Assembly: GCA_030019485.1 (NCBI GenBank)
Contig: JASEEW010000088.1
Span: 1 to 7,571, forward strand
Reading direction: 5' to 3'
Source: Thermoplasmatales archaeon
GTDB lineage: Archaea; Thermoplasmatota; JASEFT01; JAUWIS01
Length of the DNA stretch: 7,571 nt
The notes beneath the pieces were generated by a model. The model ran no database searches. It was not told the DNA's origin and was given only the letters and a program-made list of their open reading frames with translations. This document shows positions 5,619 through 7,571 of the stretch, piece by piece. A program made the position numbers and the translations under genes. The first letter of the stretch is position 1. Each line of letters starts with the position of its first letter.

Positions 5619-5880
5619 TACGAGGAATTGCGTAAGCAATTCCGAAGTATTTTCAAAAATTGTCCGAACAATTTTTGAATGAAAAGAGGTACGAAATGAG
5701 CAAAAATACGAGGAATGCGAAGCATTCCGAAGTATCATCAAATTTCCAGAGAAATTTGATGTAAAAAGGAAGCGAAAGCGAGCGAGTAATCTAAAAATAC
5801 GAGGAATTTTGCGTTAGCAAAATTCCGAAGTATCATCAAATTTATGAAAGAAATTTGATGCAAGAAAGGTTTGAGGGTGA
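5614..5880 (+). repeat. Three tandem double-hairpin units of about 90 bases
   Basis: The units start at 5614, 5702 and 5793, each with AAAAATACGAGGAAT, so the period is 88-91 bases. In each, hairpin 1 has an outer ATAC/GTAT stem, a GA/GAA internal loop and an inner stem of 8 bp (5624-5631/5636-5643), 7 bp (5712-5718/5722-5728) or 10 bp (5803-5812/5817-5826). The loops are GTAA, GAA and GTTA. Hairpin 2 follows at once: 12 bp (5652-5663/5668-5679), 11 bp (5736-5746/5751-5761) and 10 bp (5834-5843/5851-5860). The linkers are A/G-rich and not conserved. There is no credible coding frame, although palindromes of this type do create spurious short ORFs. The array fills the spacer between the tRNA and the methyltransferase operon. 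Confidence 0.8.
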
Positions 5881-5883
5881 GTT

Positions 5884-6678
5884 ATGAAAAACAATGTTGA
5901 AATCTGTCATGATAAAATCGCAGAGAACTATGATACAAAATGTGATAATGATTTGTACATGAGGTTGTATGAAGATGTTACTTGGGACAACATAAAAAGA
6001 TTTCTTCCAAAAAACAAAAATTCTTTGATACTTGATGCAGGCGGTGGTACTGGCAGATGGGCTGTGAAAATTGCAAAATTAGGTTATAATGTAGTTTTAA
6101 CAGATATATCAAACAACATGCTTAAGGCTGCTGAAAAGAAAATAGAGAGGAATAATTTATCGAACAAAATAAGGATTGTTAGAGCCGATATTAAAAACAT
6201 GAGGATGTTTCAAAATGAAAAATTTGGTTTGGTTTTGTGTGAAGGCGACCCTCTCTCATACTGTGGTGACTATAAAAAAGCATTGAAGGAACTGGTAAAG
6301 GTTCTGAAAAAAAGAGGACACTTAATTGTGTCTGTTGATAACAGAATCACTAACATCTATCATTTGATTAAGCAGAAAAAGTTTGATGAAATTGAAAATT
6401 TTTTGAGAACCGGGAACGTGGTCATCCAAGATTCATCTTCTTACATAGATTTCCCAATCCATGCGTTCACCCAGGAGGAGTTAAAAAATTTGTTTGCAAA
6501 AAACGGTCTTAAAGTTTTAAGGGTTATAGGAAAATGTGTTATACTGAACAAAATGATTGATGAGCTGTTGAAAGACAAAAAGCCATATAAACATATTCTA
6601 AAGTTATGTATCAGGTTGGCAGATAATTCTGATTACATCAATTTTGGAGGACATCTTGAGATTGTGGGATTGAAATGA
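5884..6678 (+). CDS. Class I SAM-dependent methyltransferase (264 aa)
   Basis: Motif I LILDAGGGTGRW lies at residues 48-59, where GGG replaces the more common GCG. Asp74 in LTDIS is the expected SAM-ribose ligand. IVRADIKNM (98-106) and FGLVLCEGDPLSY (114-126) continue the Methyltransf_11/25-like core. The C-terminal half (about 150-250) should form the substrate lid and gives no clue to the substrate. The ATG follows GAGGGTGAG, a good ribosome-binding site. Its TGA overlaps the ATG of the DUF429 gene. It is clearly different in sequence from the methyltransferase at 4336-5127. No TATA box is evident just upstream, so it may depend on transcription through the tRNA and repeat array, or on a promoter hidden in the repeats. 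Confidence 0.85.
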   Translation: MKNNVEICHDKIAENYDTKCDNDLYMRLYEDVTWDNIKRFLPKNKNSLILDAGGGTGRWAVKIAKLGYNVVLTDISNNMLKAAEKKIERNNLSNKIRIVRADIKNMRMFQNEKFGLVLCEGDPLSYCGDYKKALKELVKVLKKRGHLIVSVDNRITNIYHLIKQKKFDEIENFLRTGNVVIQDSSSYIDFPIHAFTQEELKNLFAKNGLKVLRVIGKCVILNKMIDELLKDKKPYKHILKLCIRLADNSDYINFGGHLEIVGLK

Positions 6679-7235
6679 TTTCTATAGGCATAGACCTTGC
6701 AGGCTTAGAAAAAAACAAAACAGGTTTCTGCATTTTGAGAAACAAGGTTGCAGAAACATTTATTGTTCATACTGATGATGAGATTGTTGAAAACGTGAAA
6801 AAAATAAAGCCTGATATTGTTGCAGTGGACGCGCCTCTTATTTATCCACCAAAAATCAGGGAATGCGACAGACTGTTAAAGAAATACGGTGCGATGCCTC
6901 CAACCATGAAAAGCATGAACATTTTGTCAAAAAGGGGTTTTTTCCTTGCTAAAAGGTTGAAGGATTTTAATGTTATAGAGGTTTTCCCGACGGGAAGCGC
7001 GAAAATACTGGGGATATACAGCAGGGGTATTGAGGCAATGAAAAATGGTTTGTTAAATTTTGGACTGGTTTTTGAAAAAAGGGTTTTAACAAAGGATGAG
7101 GTTGACTCCATAATTGCAGCATTAACAGGTCTTCTGCATTTGCATAACCTAACAGAGGATGTTGGGGACAAGGAAGGGGTTGTAATCTGTCCTAAGGCAA
7201 AGCCTTTTATTCTAAACAAGTATTTTCATTATTGA
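6675..7235 (+). CDS. DUF429-like RNase H-fold protein (186 aa)
   Basis: The protein matches the DUF429 pattern, a predicted nuclease-like family with an RNase H fold. The N-terminal strand GIDLAG carries Asp7, VAVDAPLIYP carries Asp52, VIEVFPTGS carries Glu102, and KDEVDSIIAALTGLLH carries Asp141 and Asp144. These acidic residues sit where a metal-dependent active site would be, and R-E-C-D-R at 62-66 is also typical. No biochemical role is established for most members. The ATG lies in an ATGA overlap with the preceding methyltransferase, and the stop overlaps the ATG of TFS by one base. The three genes are therefore almost certainly co-transcribed and translationally coupled. Confidence 0.8.
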   Translation: MISIGIDLAGLEKNKTGFCILRNKVAETFIVHTDDEIVENVKKIKPDIVAVDAPLIYPPKIRECDRLLKKYGAMPPTMKSMNILSKRGFFLAKRLKDFNVIEVFPTGSAKILGIYSRGIEAMKNGLLNFGLVFEKRVLTKDEVDSIIAALTGLLHLHNLTEDVGDKEGVVICPKAKPFILNKYFHY

Positions 7236-7528
7236 TGTTCTGCCCAAAATGCAAATCACTGATGTATCCGAAAAATGGGAAGCTTGTATGCAAAAAATGC
7301 GGCGCTGAAAAGAAAATGGAAAGAATACCTGTTATACGGGAAACATCCAAGGAGAGGGATATGATGATCGTGGAGGAGCAAGCCACACTGCCGAAAACAA
7401 GAATTGAGTGTCCGGAATGTCATCATAATGAAGCATATTGGAGGCTCAGGCAGACAAGGGCATCTGATGAGCCTGAAACAAGGATTTACAGATGCGTGAA
7501 ATGCGGTCATACATGGCGGGAGTATTAA
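7235..7528 (+). CDS. tfs: Transcription elongation/cleavage factor TFS (97 aa)
   Basis: TFS is the archaeal counterpart of TFIIS. It rescues backtracked RNA polymerase by stimulating cleavage of the nascent RNA 3' end. An N-terminal zinc ribbon (C3, C6, C19, C22) resembles RNA polymerase subunit RPB9. A linker follows, then a C-terminal zinc ribbon (C59, C62, C87, C90). Its QTRASDEPETRIYRC hairpin carries the catalytic Asp78-Glu79 pair. The family's usual serine and alanine before the acidic pair appear here as Ala-Ser. The length is normal. The ATG at 7235 shares its A with the DUF429 stop. A TTG one codon upstream is in frame but less likely. C-terminal HTWREY is typical of TFS. Confidence 0.93.
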   Translation: MFCPKCKSLMYPKNGKLVCKKCGAEKKMERIPVIRETSKERDMMIVEEQATLPKTRIECPECHHNEAYWRLRQTRASDEPETRIYRCVKCGHTWREY

Positions 7529-7540
7529 TTAAACAGAAAG

Positions 7541-7566
7541 CCTTTTTCCGGCGTTGTCCGAAAAGG
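7541..7566. repeat. Short hairpin downstream of tfs
   Basis: CCTTTT (7541-7546) pairs with AAAAGG (7561-7566) and CGG (7549-7551) with CCG (7558-7560), with a two-base bulge and a 6-base loop. There is no T-run inside the window after it. It could be a 3'-end structure or part of whatever lies beyond the window edge. Confidence 0.3.
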
Positions 7567-7571
7567 TAAAG

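Noticed and set aside
5622..5646. Kink-turn in the repeat hairpin
   Set aside because: GA opposite GAA allows tandem G-A pairs, but the 3-base bulge required by a standard kink-turn is absent. Only an asymmetric internal loop can be claimed.
5470..5682. 70-codon plus-strand frame running through the intron, tRNA exon 2 and repeats
   Set aside because: It crosses a tRNA exon and is made of palindromic repeat sequence. There is no ribosome-binding site and no protein-like composition.
5614..5880. CRISPR array
   Set aside because: The units are about 90 bases, the sequence between conserved parts is itself palindromic, there are no constant direct repeats with unique spacers, and no cas genes are present.
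5219..5883. Integrated element with the tRNA gene as attachment site
   Set aside because: No integrase is visible and no repeated copy of the tRNA 3' end is found in the window.

Overview
The window reads as part of an AT-rich archaeal chromosome. Four things support this. It carries a TFS-type transcript-cleavage factor. It carries a tRNA interrupted at the 37/38 position, with a bulge-helix-bulge-like splice junction. Several genes have a TATA box about 26-28 bases before the start codon, which fits leaderless transcription. Ribosome-binding sites are of the GGTGA/GAGGTGA type. I cannot place it in a lineage from sequence alone.

Layout, left to right. Bases 1-514 are gene-poor, with one weak hydrophobic ORF and some hairpin/T-run signals. 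Bases 515-1286 hold a minus-strand cluster: a 57-residue two-helix membrane protein, overlapping a PqqD-like protein, then a 55-residue zinc-ribbon protein. A heptamer-built inverted repeat covers the PqqD-like stop codon. Divergent from this cluster is a stand-alone ATP-cone domain protein (1468-1701). It is followed by a T-rich terminator and a large OPT-family transporter (1858-3969). The transporter converges, with a 4-base overlap, on a zinc-ribbon protein (3966-4256, minus). Upstream of that on the same strand is a class I SAM-dependent methyltransferase (4336-5127, minus).

The methyltransferase shares a short divergent promoter region with a split tRNA-Pro(UGG) gene at 5219-5583. The two tRNA exons are separated by about 290 bases. 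This intervening sequence is almost entirely hairpins. The 300 bases after the tRNA hold more hairpins of the same family, in three units of about 90 bases. Each unit is a hairpin with a conserved GA/GAA internal loop followed directly by a second AT-rich hairpin. One such unit also lies inside the tRNA intron. Stem sequences and lengths differ between copies while pairing is kept. This tRNA-plus-repeat region (5219-5880) is the most unusual part of the window.

Downstream is a tightly packed plus-strand operon with overlapping start and stop codons: a second methyltransferase (5884-6678), a DUF429 RNase H-like protein (6675-7235) and TFS (7235-7528).
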